From contig NZ_JAHQVB010000011.1 in NCBI RefSeq assembly GCF_019052655.1, forward strand, positions 1 through 45,170: DNA of 45,170 bases, given 5' to 3'. The position numbers and the translations under genes are program-made. Below are positions 33,747 through 41,671 of the stretch, one piece after another. This DNA is from Holdemanella porci. GTDB taxonomy: Bacteria > Bacillota_I > Bacilli_A > Erysipelotrichales > Erysipelotrichaceae. How positions within the stretch are numbered: the stretch's first letter is position 1; each line of letters starts with the position of its first letter. The notes under the pieces were generated by a model. It was not told the DNA's origin, made no database searches, and saw only the letters and a program-made list of their open reading frames with translations.

Positions 33747-34829
33747 TTATTTCCCCTTTTTACATATATTTTTTAATAAATCTATAATATCATATGCCGC
33801 ATTCGGTTTACCCATCTGCAATGCATGTTCATGTGTTTGTTCATATACCACTGGATTTGCGTATAAAGATACAATTTGACCTTGCAAAGTTTCTGCATTC
33901 AAATCCTTTTCTTCAATAATACGACAAGCTTGTTGTCTTAGCAGCATACTCGCATTATAAAATTGATGGTTATTTGCCACATAAGGACTTGGTATCACGA
34001 TAGAAGGAATCCCTAAAGCCGTTACTTCTGCAAGCGTTGTAGCACCTGCACGACAAACCATTCCATCTACATGTCCATAAATACGCAATGTATCTACATA
34101 TGGTACAACATGAATATTTTTTTGGCTTTCAAATAAATTCAAATCTTGAGAATTGTCTTTTCCGCAGACATACAAAAATTGTAAATCATCATTGACATCC
34201 TTTAAAGCACTCTTCATTAATTCATTTACAGAACTAGAGCCCAAAGAACCCATCACAATAAGAATTGTTTTTTTATCTAAATCTAAACCTAATGATTTAA
34301 AATAGTCTTCATCAAATATTGCCTCTTTGGCAATTGTTGCTCTTGGATTTCCCAACATATGAATCTTTTCCTTTGGAAAAACCTCATTACATTTTTCATA
34401 ACAAGTTATAATCGCATCCACTTTCTTCATAACAAGCTGGTTGGCCTTACCAACAATGGAGTTTTGTTCATGAATTACGGTGTGGATTCCTAAAGAATGA
34501 GCCGCCATAATAACTGGCGCACTCACATATCCTCCAAATCCAATCACAACATCTGGATTGAATTCTTTTAAGTATTTTTTTGCCTTACCTTCTGCTTTAA
34601 ACATCTGACAAACCGCCATACATTTTTTTAATGCATTTCCTACTAATCCAGAAGTATGTAGAGCCTTAAACGCATAGCCATTTTGCGGAATCAAATCCTT
34701 TTCCATGCGATCATCATTTCCAATAAATAATATTTCAGTCGAAGAATCAAGTTCTTTCATTTTATCTGCTAAAGCTAAAGCCGGATAAATATGACCCCCT
34801 GTTCCTCCTGTCACAAAACAAATTTTCAT
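33747..34829 (-). CDS. murG: MurG glycosyltransferase
   Basis: Adds GlcNAc to lipid I to form lipid II at the inner face of the membrane. The ATG at 34829 (MKICFVTGGTGGHIYPALALAD) is chosen because GAGG lies eight bases upstream and MurG proteins start this way; 360 aa. The N-terminal loop TGGTGGHIYPA, a second glycine loop GFGGYVSAP, and the C-terminal MGSLGSSSVNE and CRAGATTLAEVTALGIPSI are as in the GT28 family. It lies 29 bp after srtB. Confidence 0.96.
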   Translation of the reverse strand: MKICFVTGGTGGHIYPALALADKMKELDSSTEILFIGNDDRMEKDLIPQNGYAFKALHTSGLVGNALKKCMAVCQMFKAEGKAKKYLKEFNPDVVIGFGGYVSAPVIMAAHSLGIHTVIHEQNSIVGKANQLVMKKVDAIITCYEKCNEVFPKEKIHMLGNPRATIAKEAIFDEDYFKSLGLDLDKKTILIVMGSLGSSSVNELMKSALKDVNDDLQFLYVCGKDNSQDLNLFESQKNIHVVPYVDTLRIYGHVDGMVCRAGATTLAEVTALGIPSIVIPSPYVANNHQFYNASMLLRQQACRIIEEKDLNAETLQGQIVSLYANPVVYEQTHEHALQMGKPNAAYDIIDLLKNICKKGK

Positions 34830-34858
34830 ATTAAAAACCTCACCAAGTATATCATATA

Positions 34859-35614
34859 TCAATCTTTTAAAACAATATCGTCACTTGTCTTTTCCAGTTG
34901 TCCAGTTAAAACAAAACGATGACTCGAATCAAATCCATAATCTAAATCACATGTGGATAAAGAAACAAACTTTTGATCTGTATTCACCAAATCATTGAAG
35001 TATGTAGACGACTGTTTCATAGAATCTAAAGTCTCTTGTCTATAATCTCCAAATGACGTTGTATAGAATACACTATCGTCTGTAGTTTTCGCAAATGTAA
35101 ATACATGACAGTTAAAATTCGCACCTGGTGTTAATAAATAAAATACTGGATGCGATTTAAAAAAATCTTCATCACAATACTTCTTTAACAAGGTAAACAT
35201 GCCTCCACCTTCAACAGAATGGCCATATATAATGGAATTATCATCTTGAAATTGTGCATTCGCATTCGCATCCAAAAAAATCGAACCTCTATTATTATAT
35301 TCCCCACTCACTGTATGATTCAAATAATATTCATTATCTTTCGATTGCATAACAGGAAAAGAAATATCACAACCTGGAACATAAATCCATCCTACTATAT
35401 CTTGATTCTCTGCTTGAAGTGCTGCCCAATCAGGTTCTAAAACATTCTTTACTACTTTATTTTCTCTTTTTTTCTTAATTACTTTTTTTTCTAATTGTTT
35501 TGTCTGTGTCGCAACTTGTTGTTTCTGTGAATATATATCCCATAAATTATAGGCACTGTACCCAAATACACAAAGGCTAACGACAAAAACGATTCTATAT
35601 ATCCATTTTTTCAT
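34859..35614 (-). CDS. srtB: class B sortase
   Basis: Membrane-anchored transpeptidase that attaches sorting-signal proteins to the wall. The ATG at 35614 (MKKWIYRIVFV) gives 251 aa with an N-terminal anchor (residues 5-24). The catalytic set is His132 (IIYGHS), Cys222 (SLSTCDLDYG) and Arg233 (SSHRFVLTG). VGWIYVPGCDISFPVMQ and NRGSIFLD are class B features. No sorting-signal substrate gene lies beside it; instead it leads a run of wall-synthesis genes (murG, murB, divIB). The ribosome site is weak (TTAAG). Confidence 0.92.
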   Translation of the reverse strand: MKKWIYRIVFVVSLCVFGYSAYNLWDIYSQKQQVATQTKQLEKKVIKKKRENKVVKNVLEPDWAALQAENQDIVGWIYVPGCDISFPVMQSKDNEYYLNHTVSGEYNNRGSIFLDANANAQFQDDNSIIYGHSVEGGGMFTLLKKYCDEDFFKSHPVFYLLTPGANFNCHVFTFAKTTDDSVFYTTSFGDYRQETLDSMKQSSTYFNDLVNTDQKFVSLSTCDLDYGFDSSHRFVLTGQLEKTSDDIVLKD

Positions 35615-35631
35615 ACAACTTAATTTTAACA

Positions 35632-35668
35632 CAAAAAAAAAGGATAGAGAAATAAATTCCCTATCCTA
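35632..35668 (-). terminator. nagB terminator
   Basis: Stem GGATAG/CTATCC with inner pairs (35642-35647 and 35661-35666), then nine T on the minus strand. Confidence 0.9.
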
Positions 35669-35683
35669 TAAAGATAATCGCAA

Positions 35684-36403
35684 TTATTTAGTTAATTTAC
35701 TAGCAGCAGCTTTATCCAATACAACAACTACATCAGCGTGATTTTGTAATGCACTTGCAGCACATGCAGTATCGATTGGTCCTTCGATCATAGCTTTAAT
35801 AGCATCTGCTTTATTTTCACCATTAGCCACTAATAATACTTTTTTAGATTTCATAATTGTTCCAATTCCCATTGAAATAGCTTGTGTTGGAACCTTGTTA
35901 ATATCGTTATCAAAGAAACGAGCATTTGCTTCACGAGTGTTTTCTGTTAAATCAACGATGTGAGTTAATGTTTCAAATGGTGTACCAGGTTCATTGAATC
36001 CGATATGTCCATTTTGTCCAATTCCTAATACCTGTAAGTCAATTGATACTTCACTTAAAGCATCTTCATAAGCTTTACAATCAGCTTCTGTATTTCCATA
36101 AGGAACATGTGTATTATTTAAATCAATATCAATATCTTTAAATAAGTTTTCATACATAAAAGTATAGTAAGATTGAGGATCTTTACGATCGATTCCTACA
36201 TATTCATCTAAATTATAAGATTTAATATCTTTATAGCTATATCCATCTTTGTGGTATTGGATCATTTCCTTATATAATCCAACTGGACTAGATCCTGTTG
36301 CCAAACCTAAGACAGCATCTTTCTTAGCATCCAATAATTCCTTGATGACTTCAAATGCCTTTGCTGACATTTCATCATAGTTTTCACATACAATAACCTT
36401 CAT
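35684..36403 (-). CDS. nagB: glucosamine-6-phosphate deaminase
   Basis: Converts glucosamine-6-phosphate to fructose-6-phosphate and ammonia. The ATG at 36403 (MKVIVCENYDEMS) has GGAG about nine bases upstream and gives 239 aa. Seen are LGLATGSSPVGLY (phosphate loop, about 34-46), YNLDEYVGIDRKDPQSY (catalytic Asp region), GIGQNGHIGFNEPG (about 126-139, with the general-base His) and a late VANGENKADAI. It lacks the extended allosteric C terminus of E. coli NagB, as usual in Bacillota. It has a single-gene unit with a cre-like site over the promoter. Confidence 0.95.
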   Translation of the reverse strand: MKVIVCENYDEMSAKAFEVIKELLDAKKDAVLGLATGSSPVGLYKEMIQYHKDGYSYKDIKSYNLDEYVGIDRKDPQSYYTFMYENLFKDIDIDLNNTHVPYGNTEADCKAYEDALSEVSIDLQVLGIGQNGHIGFNEPGTPFETLTHIVDLTENTREANARFFDNDINKVPTQAISMGIGTIMKSKKVLLVANGENKADAIKAMIEGPIDTACAASALQNHADVVVVLDKAAASKLTK

Positions 36404-36430
36404 TGTTATCTCCTCCATATTTCTTCTAAT

Positions 36431-36451
36431 ATTATAGCATAGCGCTTTCAA
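36431..36451 (-). promoter_or_regulatory. nagB promoter with overlapping cre-like site
   Basis: Minus strand: extended -10 TGCTATAAT (-10 at 36431-36436). Directly upstream, TTGAAAGCGCTATGCT (36436-36451) matches the CcpA cre consensus at 14 of 16 positions, touching the -10. This predicts glucose repression. Confidence 0.6.
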
Positions 36452-36503
36452 AATAAAATGTACATTTTAGTAATGCTTTTGTCATTTTTAACAAATTAGT
36501 AAT

Positions 36504-36520
36504 ATTTGCACTTTTTAATT
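36504..36520 (+). promoter_or_regulatory. amino-sugar operator copy 1 (upstream of kbaZ)
   Basis: ATTTGCACTTTTTAATT; core TTTGCACTTTTTA at 36505-36517. The kbaZ -10 TATAAT is at 36561-36566, 44 bp from the core. The same core occurs at 41524-41536 and 44670-44682. Confidence 0.6.
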
Positions 36521-36590
36521 AACTTTATGTTAAAAAGAAGAAAAAATGTTAAAGATACTGTATAATAAAAACAGTTAAGGAGGACATACA

Positions 36591-37916
36591 ATGCCTAAAC
36601 AAAACCCATTATTAAACATTGTTAAAAAACAAAAAGAAGGTAAAGCCGTAGCTATCTATTCATGCTGTTCAAGTAATGCATTCGTTATTGAAGCTGCGAT
36701 GGAAACCGCAAAAAAACAAGATTCATGTGTTTTAATTGAATCAACTGCTAACCAGGTAGATCAAAATGGTGGTTACTCAGGAATGACACCAAAAGATTTC
36801 TTCAACTTCTGTCATGAAAAAGCAAAAGAAGCTGGATTATCAAGTGATCGTATTTTCTTAGGTGGGGACCACTTAGGACCATTAACAGTCGCAAACAAAC
36901 CGGAAGCAGAAGCTATGGAATACGCAAAAACATTAGTACACGACTATGTTCGTGCTGGTTTCACTAAAATTCATATTGATACAAGCATGAAAGTTGCTGA
37001 TGATGATCCAAATACTCGTTTAAGTGATGAAACAATTGCTCGTCGTGGAGCTACTTTAGCTAAAGTTTGCGAAGAAGCTTACCAAGAATTACTTCAAGAA
37101 AATCCAGAAGCAATTCACCCAGTATATATCGTCGGTAGTGAAGTTCCAATTCCAGGTGGAGCACAAGAAGAAAATGCTGGTATGCAAGTTACAAAACCTG
37201 AAGACTTCAAAAGTACTGTAGCTACATTTGAAAAAGCATTTGATGATATGGGAATCGCAGATGCTTGGAACCACGTTATTGCTGCTGTTGTTCAGCCAGG
37301 TGTTGAAGAAAAAGATGCTGGATGTGAAGAATACGATCGTGAACGTGCTAAAGATTTAATGGCAAGCATTAAAGATTTTGACAAATTAGTATTTGAAGGA
37401 CACTCAACTGATTATCAAACTAAATACAAATTACGTGAATTAGTAGAAGATGGTGTTGGCATCTTAAAAGTTGGTCCTGGACTTACTTATGCCGCTCGTG
37501 AAGGAATCTTCTCATTATGCATGATTGAAGAAGAATTGGCTGCTGTTTATGGATTTGAAACGAGTCACTTCCGTGAAGAATTAGACAAAGCCATGTTAGC
37601 AAACCCTGGTAAATGGGCTCCATATTATCATGGAACAGAAAATGAAATTGCATTCAAACGTAAATATTCATTCTCTGACCGTTGCCGTTACTATTTACCT
37701 CAAGAAAATGTTAAGAATGCTTTAGCTAAATTATTGGCAAACTTAAAAGAACACCCAGTACCATTACCATTGCTAAGTCAGTATATGCCTTTCCAATATA
37801 CATTGGTACGTGAAGGTAAATTGAACAACACACCTGAAGATTTAATTAAAGCTCGTGTTATGTATACAATTGAAGAATATACTTATGCTAGTCACCAGGA
37901 AGAATTAGTTCGCTAA
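36591..37916 (+). CDS. kbaZ: tagatose-bisphosphate aldolase non-catalytic subunit (KbaZ/GatZ family)
   Basis: 441 aa, full family length. A TIM-barrel protein needed with KbaY/GatY for cleaving tagatose-1,6-bisphosphate; the family has also been linked to tagatose-6-phosphate metabolism directly. Signatures are IYSCCSSNAFVIEAA, IESTANQVDQNGGYSGM, FLGGDHLGPL, FTKIHIDTSM, GSEVPIPGGAQE and FEGHSTDYQT. AAGGAGG lies nine bases before the ATG. No catalytic class II aldolase subunit is in the window, so the partner is elsewhere or this one acts alone. It shares an operator with the PTS and agaS promoters, which puts it in the galactosamine/tagatose route. Confidence 0.92.
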   Translation: MPKQNPLLNIVKKQKEGKAVAIYSCCSSNAFVIEAAMETAKKQDSCVLIESTANQVDQNGGYSGMTPKDFFNFCHEKAKEAGLSSDRIFLGGDHLGPLTVANKPEAEAMEYAKTLVHDYVRAGFTKIHIDTSMKVADDDPNTRLSDETIARRGATLAKVCEEAYQELLQENPEAIHPVYIVGSEVPIPGGAQEENAGMQVTKPEDFKSTVATFEKAFDDMGIADAWNHVIAAVVQPGVEEKDAGCEEYDRERAKDLMASIKDFDKLVFEGHSTDYQTKYKLRELVEDGVGILKVGPGLTYAAREGIFSLCMIEEELAAVYGFETSHFREELDKAMLANPGKWAPYYHGTENEIAFKRKYSFSDRCRYYLPQENVKNALAKLLANLKEHPVPLPLLSQYMPFQYTLVREGKLNNTPEDLIKARVMYTIEEYTYASHQEELVR

Positions 37917-37925
37917 AACAAATAT

Positions 37926-37955
37926 TGCGCATCTTATAGATGCGCATTTTTTTTG
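37926..37955 (+). terminator. kbaZ terminator
   Basis: Perfect 8-bp stem TGCGCATC/GATGCGCA (37926-37933 and 37939-37946) followed by eight T. Confidence 0.92.
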
Positions 37956-37956
37956 C

Positions 37957-37980
37957 AAAAAAAAGGTTCAACCGAACCTT
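37957..37980 (-). terminator. terminator of the two-gene hypothetical unit
   Basis: Perfect 7-bp stem AAGGTTC/GAACCTT (37963-37969... 37974-37980) with TTTTTTTT on the minus strand, back to back with the kbaZ terminator. Confidence 0.85.
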
Positions 37981-38529
37981 TTACTTACTCTTTCTTGAAA
38001 TCAATTCTTTAGCATGATATAACGCAAAGATAAATGTTAATGCACTAATTACATAATTAAGAGTTAACATCCAACCTGTATAGTTTTCGTTATATGCATT
38101 AATAATAATCAATACAGCTAACGCTAATAATAGAACCATTTTCAAAATGATTTTATTCGTATCTAAAGTTTTAATAGAAGCTTCACTCTTCATTTTTTCA
38201 TTACACTTAAAGTTTTCAACGCGAGCTAAGTTTTTCAAGAATCGTCTAAATCTAAATTCTAAAAATCCATATACTCCAACACCAGCTAAAACACATAACC
38301 AGATAGGCATATCAAACATCAACATCAAAATGAATCCGATAGCTCCCATCACAAAGCGCATACTGAATTGTTTATATCGATCTTCATTATTTGCTAAAAT
38401 ATATCCATTTTTAGAAAACACATCATAATATACCGCTCTTCCACGTTCATCTTTATAAACATGCCAACCAGATACACTTCCTTTTAAATCTGCTTGTTGT
38501 TTTTGTCTTGTCTTTCTACCTTGTGCCAT
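37981..38529 (-). CDS. hypothetical membrane protein, 182 aa
   Basis: Not recognised. The ATG at 38529 (MAQGRKTRQKQQ) has AAGGAGATATTT upstream. A basic N terminus is followed by a short soluble part (GWHVYKDERGRAVYYDVFSK), then two hydrophobic hairpins: about 62-93 (FVMGAIGFILMLMFDMP... and LCVLAGVGVYGF) and about 128-175 (ILKMVLLLALAVLIIINAY and LNYVISALTFIFALY). Probably four membrane helices. It lies 10 bp after the 193-aa gene, so the two are one transcript. Confidence 0.7.
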   Translation of the reverse strand: MAQGRKTRQKQQADLKGSVSGWHVYKDERGRAVYYDVFSKNGYILANNEDRYKQFSMRFVMGAIGFILMLMFDMPIWLCVLAGVGVYGFLEFRFRRFLKNLARVENFKCNEKMKSEASIKTLDTNKIILKMVLLLALAVLIIINAYNENYTGWMLTLNYVISALTFIFALYHAKELISRKSK

Positions 38530-38539
38530 AAATATCTCC

Positions 38540-39121
38540 TTACCACTCAACTACTTCTTCGAGTTCTTCTTTTTTTAGATTTTGTCGTTTCTCTTCTTCT
38601 TTAAAATCAACATAATCTGTATATGGTGTCAGACAACCATTATCCTGCGGTTGATCATGACCATCCATATGTACCATTATTTTGTCAAGAATATCGGTTT
38701 GTGTCAACTTTTCTCCAACTTTTGAAGCTTTCAAAAAACTTGGAGCACGACCAATCTCCATAAACATCGTTTCTAATTCAGCATAATCTGCTGCATGAAT
38801 ACCTTCTGTAAAATATTCTAATTCCTGTAGCATCATTTTGCAGAAAGTTTTCACATCACGCATATCAACATTGCCTCTAAAAATAATGAAAACCTTATGA
38901 TCATTTGTCACTTTTAATGGTTGAGACATTGTAAATTTATTCTGGATTGCCTTATAAACTTCTTCCCTTGTCTTTTCCATATACTCTAAGTAATAAGGTT
39001 TATCCTCTAATTCCTTATTATTATAAATATTGAAATAAATTGTATTGTATACTCCACAATGTCTAAAAATTGTTCCTTTAATACTTGTTGCATAAAGAAC
39101 TGGATATTTTTTATCAGCCAT
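38540..39121 (-). CDS. hypothetical protein, 193 aa
   Basis: Not recognised. It is soluble, with no signal or membrane segment. The N-terminal half is mixed alpha/beta (YPVLYATSIKGTIFRHCGVY; VFIIFRGNVDMRDVKTFC) and the C-terminal end is strongly charged (DFKEEEKRQNLKKEELEEV). AGGAGG precedes the ATG by about eight bases. It lies downstream of the PTS IID gene but is separated from it by a strong terminator, so it need not belong to the sugar pathway. It is transcribed with the 182-aa membrane protein. Confidence 0.65.
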   Translation of the reverse strand: MADKKYPVLYATSIKGTIFRHCGVYNTIYFNIYNNKELEDKPYYLEYMEKTREEVYKAIQNKFTMSQPLKVTNDHKVFIIFRGNVDMRDVKTFCKMMLQELEYFTEGIHAADYAELETMFMEIGRAPSFLKASKVGEKLTQTDILDKIMVHMDGHDQPQDNGCLTPYTDYVDFKEEEKRQNLKKEELEEVVEW

Positions 39122-39184
39122 AATTTGTACCTCCTTAATTTCATTTTTAAATCATCAAAAAATTTTTTAATGAGCTAAAAATAA

Positions 39185-39221
39185 AATTAAAGGTTGTAAG
39201 GATATAATCCGTTACAACCTT
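39185..39221 (-). terminator. PTS IIB-IIC-IID operon terminator
   Basis: Perfect 10-bp stem AAGGTTGTAA/TTACAACCTT (39190-39199 and 39212-39221) followed by TTAATTTTATTTTT on the minus strand. Confidence 0.88.
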
Positions 39222-39259
39222 ATATTTGAGAGAAAATATTCTAACTTCGTTAGATTAGC

Positions 39260-40138
39260 CTACGCAACTACTGACCATGGAACTGGTACTAGAGGTGTAT
39301 ATGAACCTGCCCAGATTCCGAATGCAGCTCCAACAATACCGATTACTAAGAATAATGCGATACATTTTACTGGAGTCCAGTTTTTCTTCTTAATCAATAC
39401 ATAGCACATCATAGTGAATGCGAATGCGATTAAGCAAGGTAAAATCATATTTAAGTAGTTTTGGATTACAATTGGATCACCTTCACCATTAGCGATTGAG
39501 ATACCTAATTTAGTTCCTCCACCATAGTTAGAAATTAAAGCACCAACAACGAATACACCTAATACACTTGCAGCGTGAGTGAATGCTTTAGCGTTAGCAG
39601 TCATCATCTTAACAGCAGTTAAACCTAAGTTGTATGACCAGTACATTAAAGCATAACGTAAAACCATTTCAACACCGAATGCGATAACGAAGTATAAGAT
39701 TGGTCCCATGATACTTCCATCAATAGCCATGTTTGCAGTTAAACCAGCAGTGATAGGAATTAATGTATACCAGAACAATGCGTCACCAATACCACCTAAT
39801 GGAGCAGCAGTTGAGATACGTACAGAACGAATTGTCTGAATATCCGTTTTTTGTTGTTCCATTGATAATACGATACCCATAACGAATGTTACGAAGAATG
39901 GGTGAGTATTAAGGAAATCCATGTTGTGAGTCATAGATGCAGCTAAGTCATCTTTATTTGTGTGGATTTTTTCCAAACCAGGTAACATAGCCCATAACCA
40001 ACCAGCAGATTGCATACGTTCGTAGTTGAACGCAGCCTGTAATTGGCAAGAACGCCATACCATTTTATTTAAAGTTTGTTTATCTAATCTTGCAGCAGGA
40101 GTAGTATCCTTGTAAGAAGTCATTGCATTAGATTCCAT
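39260..40138 (-). CDS. agaD: PTS mannose/fructose/sorbose-family IID component
   Basis: Membrane part of a mannose-type phosphotransferase permease, 292 aa. Signatures are NYERMQSAGWLWAMLPGL, MGIVLSMEQQK, STAAPLGGIGDALFWYTLIP and a C-terminal GIWAGSYTPLVP. The ATG at 40138 has GGGAGG eight bases upstream; a GTG one codon earlier is less likely. It overlaps the IIC stop by 11 bp. The neighbouring AgaS and KbaZ genes suggest an N-acetylgalactosamine or galactosamine substrate; sequence alone gives only the family. Confidence 0.93.
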   Translation of the reverse strand: MESNAMTSYKDTTPAARLDKQTLNKMVWRSCQLQAAFNYERMQSAGWLWAMLPGLEKIHTNKDDLAASMTHNMDFLNTHPFFVTFVMGIVLSMEQQKTDIQTIRSVRISTAAPLGGIGDALFWYTLIPITAGLTANMAIDGSIMGPILYFVIAFGVEMVLRYALMYWSYNLGLTAVKMMTANAKAFTHAASVLGVFVVGALISNYGGGTKLGISIANGEGDPIVIQNYLNMILPCLIAFAFTMMCYVLIKKKNWTPVKCIALFLVIGIVGAAFGIWAGSYTPLVPVPWSVVA

Positions 40139-40919
40139 CACTTACACCTCCCTGCGCAGCTTTTGTTTCAATAGAAGTAATCTTGAAGTCTAATAATGCG
40201 ATTGCAACACCGATGAATGCAACTAAGATCAAGCAAGCAGAAGCAGTAGCTTCAACGTTACCAAATAGCAATGCAGTTGCAAAACCACCTAGTAACCATC
40301 CCCACAAGTCGTTAGAAAGCATAATCTTTAACAATACAGCGAAACCTACGAAACGCATCATTCCACCGGCAGCACTTAAACCACCCATGAACCAGCTTGC
40401 TTCTTCACTTAAGCTTTGTAAAGCACCAGAAGCAGCAGTTCCACCAACATATGCTAAAATAGCGATTACAGCAAATAAAGTACCTAAGATAGCCATAGAA
40501 GTATTACATACAGCTGTAATTCCTTTAGGGTTAGCTTCATTAGCAGCTTTATCAGCTTTAGCCATTAAACCAGACATGATTGTAAATGTTAATGTTACAA
40601 CGTATTGTCCGAATGTAGCGAAAATCATACAAGCTCCTAAAGCAGCATTAATGTCCATTTTTGCTTTAACAGCGAAAATCATAGCAACAACTGATCCTAA
40701 TACAGCGTTAGGAGGCTGTGCTCCACCAACTGGCATGTTACCAACCATCATTAACTCATATGTACCACCAACAACTAAGCCAGTGTTTACATCACCTAGG
40801 ATTGCACCAATAATTGGACAAGCAATGATAGGACGATAAACGATTTCAGTTAATGAGAATTGGTCGATGGCAAAAAAGAATGTTACAATTGCCAATAACA
40901 CAATTTCTACAATATTCAT
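40128..40919 (-). CDS. agaC: PTS mannose/fructose/sorbose-family IIC component
   Basis: 263-aa membrane channel subunit, about seven to eight hydrophobic helices. Signatures are FAIDQFSLTEIVYRPIIACP, GLVVGGTYELMMVGNMPVGG and PPNAVLGSVVAMIFAV. It pairs with IID to form the sugar-translocating unit. It starts 24 bp after the IIB stop with a good AGGAG site. Substrate as discussed for IID. Confidence 0.94.
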   Translation of the reverse strand: MNIVEIVLLAIVTFFFAIDQFSLTEIVYRPIIACPIIGAILGDVNTGLVVGGTYELMMVGNMPVGGAQPPNAVLGSVVAMIFAVKAKMDINAALGACMIFATFGQYVVTLTFTIMSGLMAKADKAANEANPKGITAVCNTSMAILGTLFAVIAILAYVGGTAASGALQSLSEEASWFMGGLSAAGGMMRFVGFAVLLKIMLSNDLWGWLLGGFATALLFGNVEATASACLILVAFIGVAIALLDFKITSIETKAAQGGVSDGI

Positions 40920-40943
40920 TTTTCATTTTCTCCTTTTTTTGGA

Positions 40944-41420
40944 TTAACTCCAAAGTTTATTAATATCTTCAGGTGCGATGTCAGGTACACGTTGAATTTC
41001 TAATTCAACACCTAATTCTTGCAATTTCTTGAATGCAGCAACATCATCGTCATTTACAGCTACAGTAGTAGCAACTTGACGTTTACCTTCAGACATGTGC
41101 ATGTTTCCAATATTACATTTTTTAATTGGAACACCACCCTCAACTAGACGTAATACATCCTGAGGTGTTTCACAAATGATGAAGATTTTTTGAGCAGGAC
41201 TTGCTTTTCCAATAATGTCGATTGTCTTCTGAATTGAGAAGTAACGAGTCTGAGCATAAGCTGGAGCAGCCATGTTCATCAAACCTTGACGGAATTCATC
41301 TTTTGCGACAGCGTCATTTGCAACTAATAATAAGTTAGCTCCTAGAACTCCACTCCATTGAGTTGCAACTTGACCGTGAATCAAACGATTGTCGATTCTT
41401 GTTAATAAGATATTTGGCAT
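40944..41420 (-). CDS. agaB: PTS mannose/fructose/sorbose-family IIB component
   Basis: Cytosolic phosphocarrier, 158 aa. The phospho-accepting His is in TRIDNRLIHGQVATQW (about residue 15), which is the family active site. Further signatures are LLVANDAVAKDEFRQ and the C-terminal APEDINKLW. It is the first gene of IIB-IIC-IID and follows the promoter with cre and operator sites. The IIA domain is encoded separately at 42948-43379. Confidence 0.95.
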   Translation of the reverse strand: MPNILLTRIDNRLIHGQVATQWSGVLGANLLLVANDAVAKDEFRQGLMNMAAPAYAQTRYFSIQKTIDIIGKASPAQKIFIICETPQDVLRLVEGGVPIKKCNIGNMHMSEGKRQVATTVAVNDDDVAAFKKLQELGVELEIQRVPDIAPEDINKLWS

Positions 41421-41434
41421 ATTCTCTCTCCTTC

Positions 41435-41450
41435 CTGATAGCGCTTTCTT
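41435..41450 (-). promoter_or_regulatory. cre-like site after the PTS transcription start
   Basis: CTGATAGCGCTTTCTT on the plus strand matches the cre consensus at about 14 of 16 positions. It lies just downstream of the predicted start (about 41470), the usual roadblock position for CcpA. It shares TAGCGCTTTC with the nagB site. Confidence 0.6.
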
Positions 41451-41476
41451 CTTTAAAGAATAACTATCTTGACTAT

Positions 41477-41538
41477 ATTATACATTTTCTATGCATAAAT
41501 GCTTTACACATTTTAAGCAATTTTTTGCACTTTTTAGT
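41477..41538 (-). promoter_or_regulatory. PTS operon promoter and amino-sugar operator copy 2
   Basis: The -10 TATAAT is at 41477-41482 (minus) with no good -35, as expected for activator dependence. The core TTTGCACTTTTTA is at 41524-41536, 42 bp upstream of the -10, here on the plus strand, opposite in orientation to the copies at kbaZ and agaS. Confidence 0.6.
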
Positions 41539-41647
41539 ATTTTTTTAATATTTATCACTAACAATTATAAAAATTGGCAAAAAAAATACATAATTATCAC
41601 AAAATCAATTTAAAAAGCCCGTTTTGAAAACCTTTTCACAAAGTAAA

Positions 41648-41671
41648 AGAACATGCTAATTAGCATGTCCC
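41648..41671 (-). terminator. terminator of the M20 gene
   Basis: Palindrome ACATGCTAATTAGCATGT (41651-41668), followed by TCTTTTAC on the minus strand. The stop codon lies inside it. Confidence 0.65.

Noticed and set aside
40183..40839. Long plus-strand open frame of 218 aa across the PTS IIC gene
   Set aside because: Antisense shadow of a well-recognised PTS IIC gene; its composition mirrors the complement and no start signal is present.
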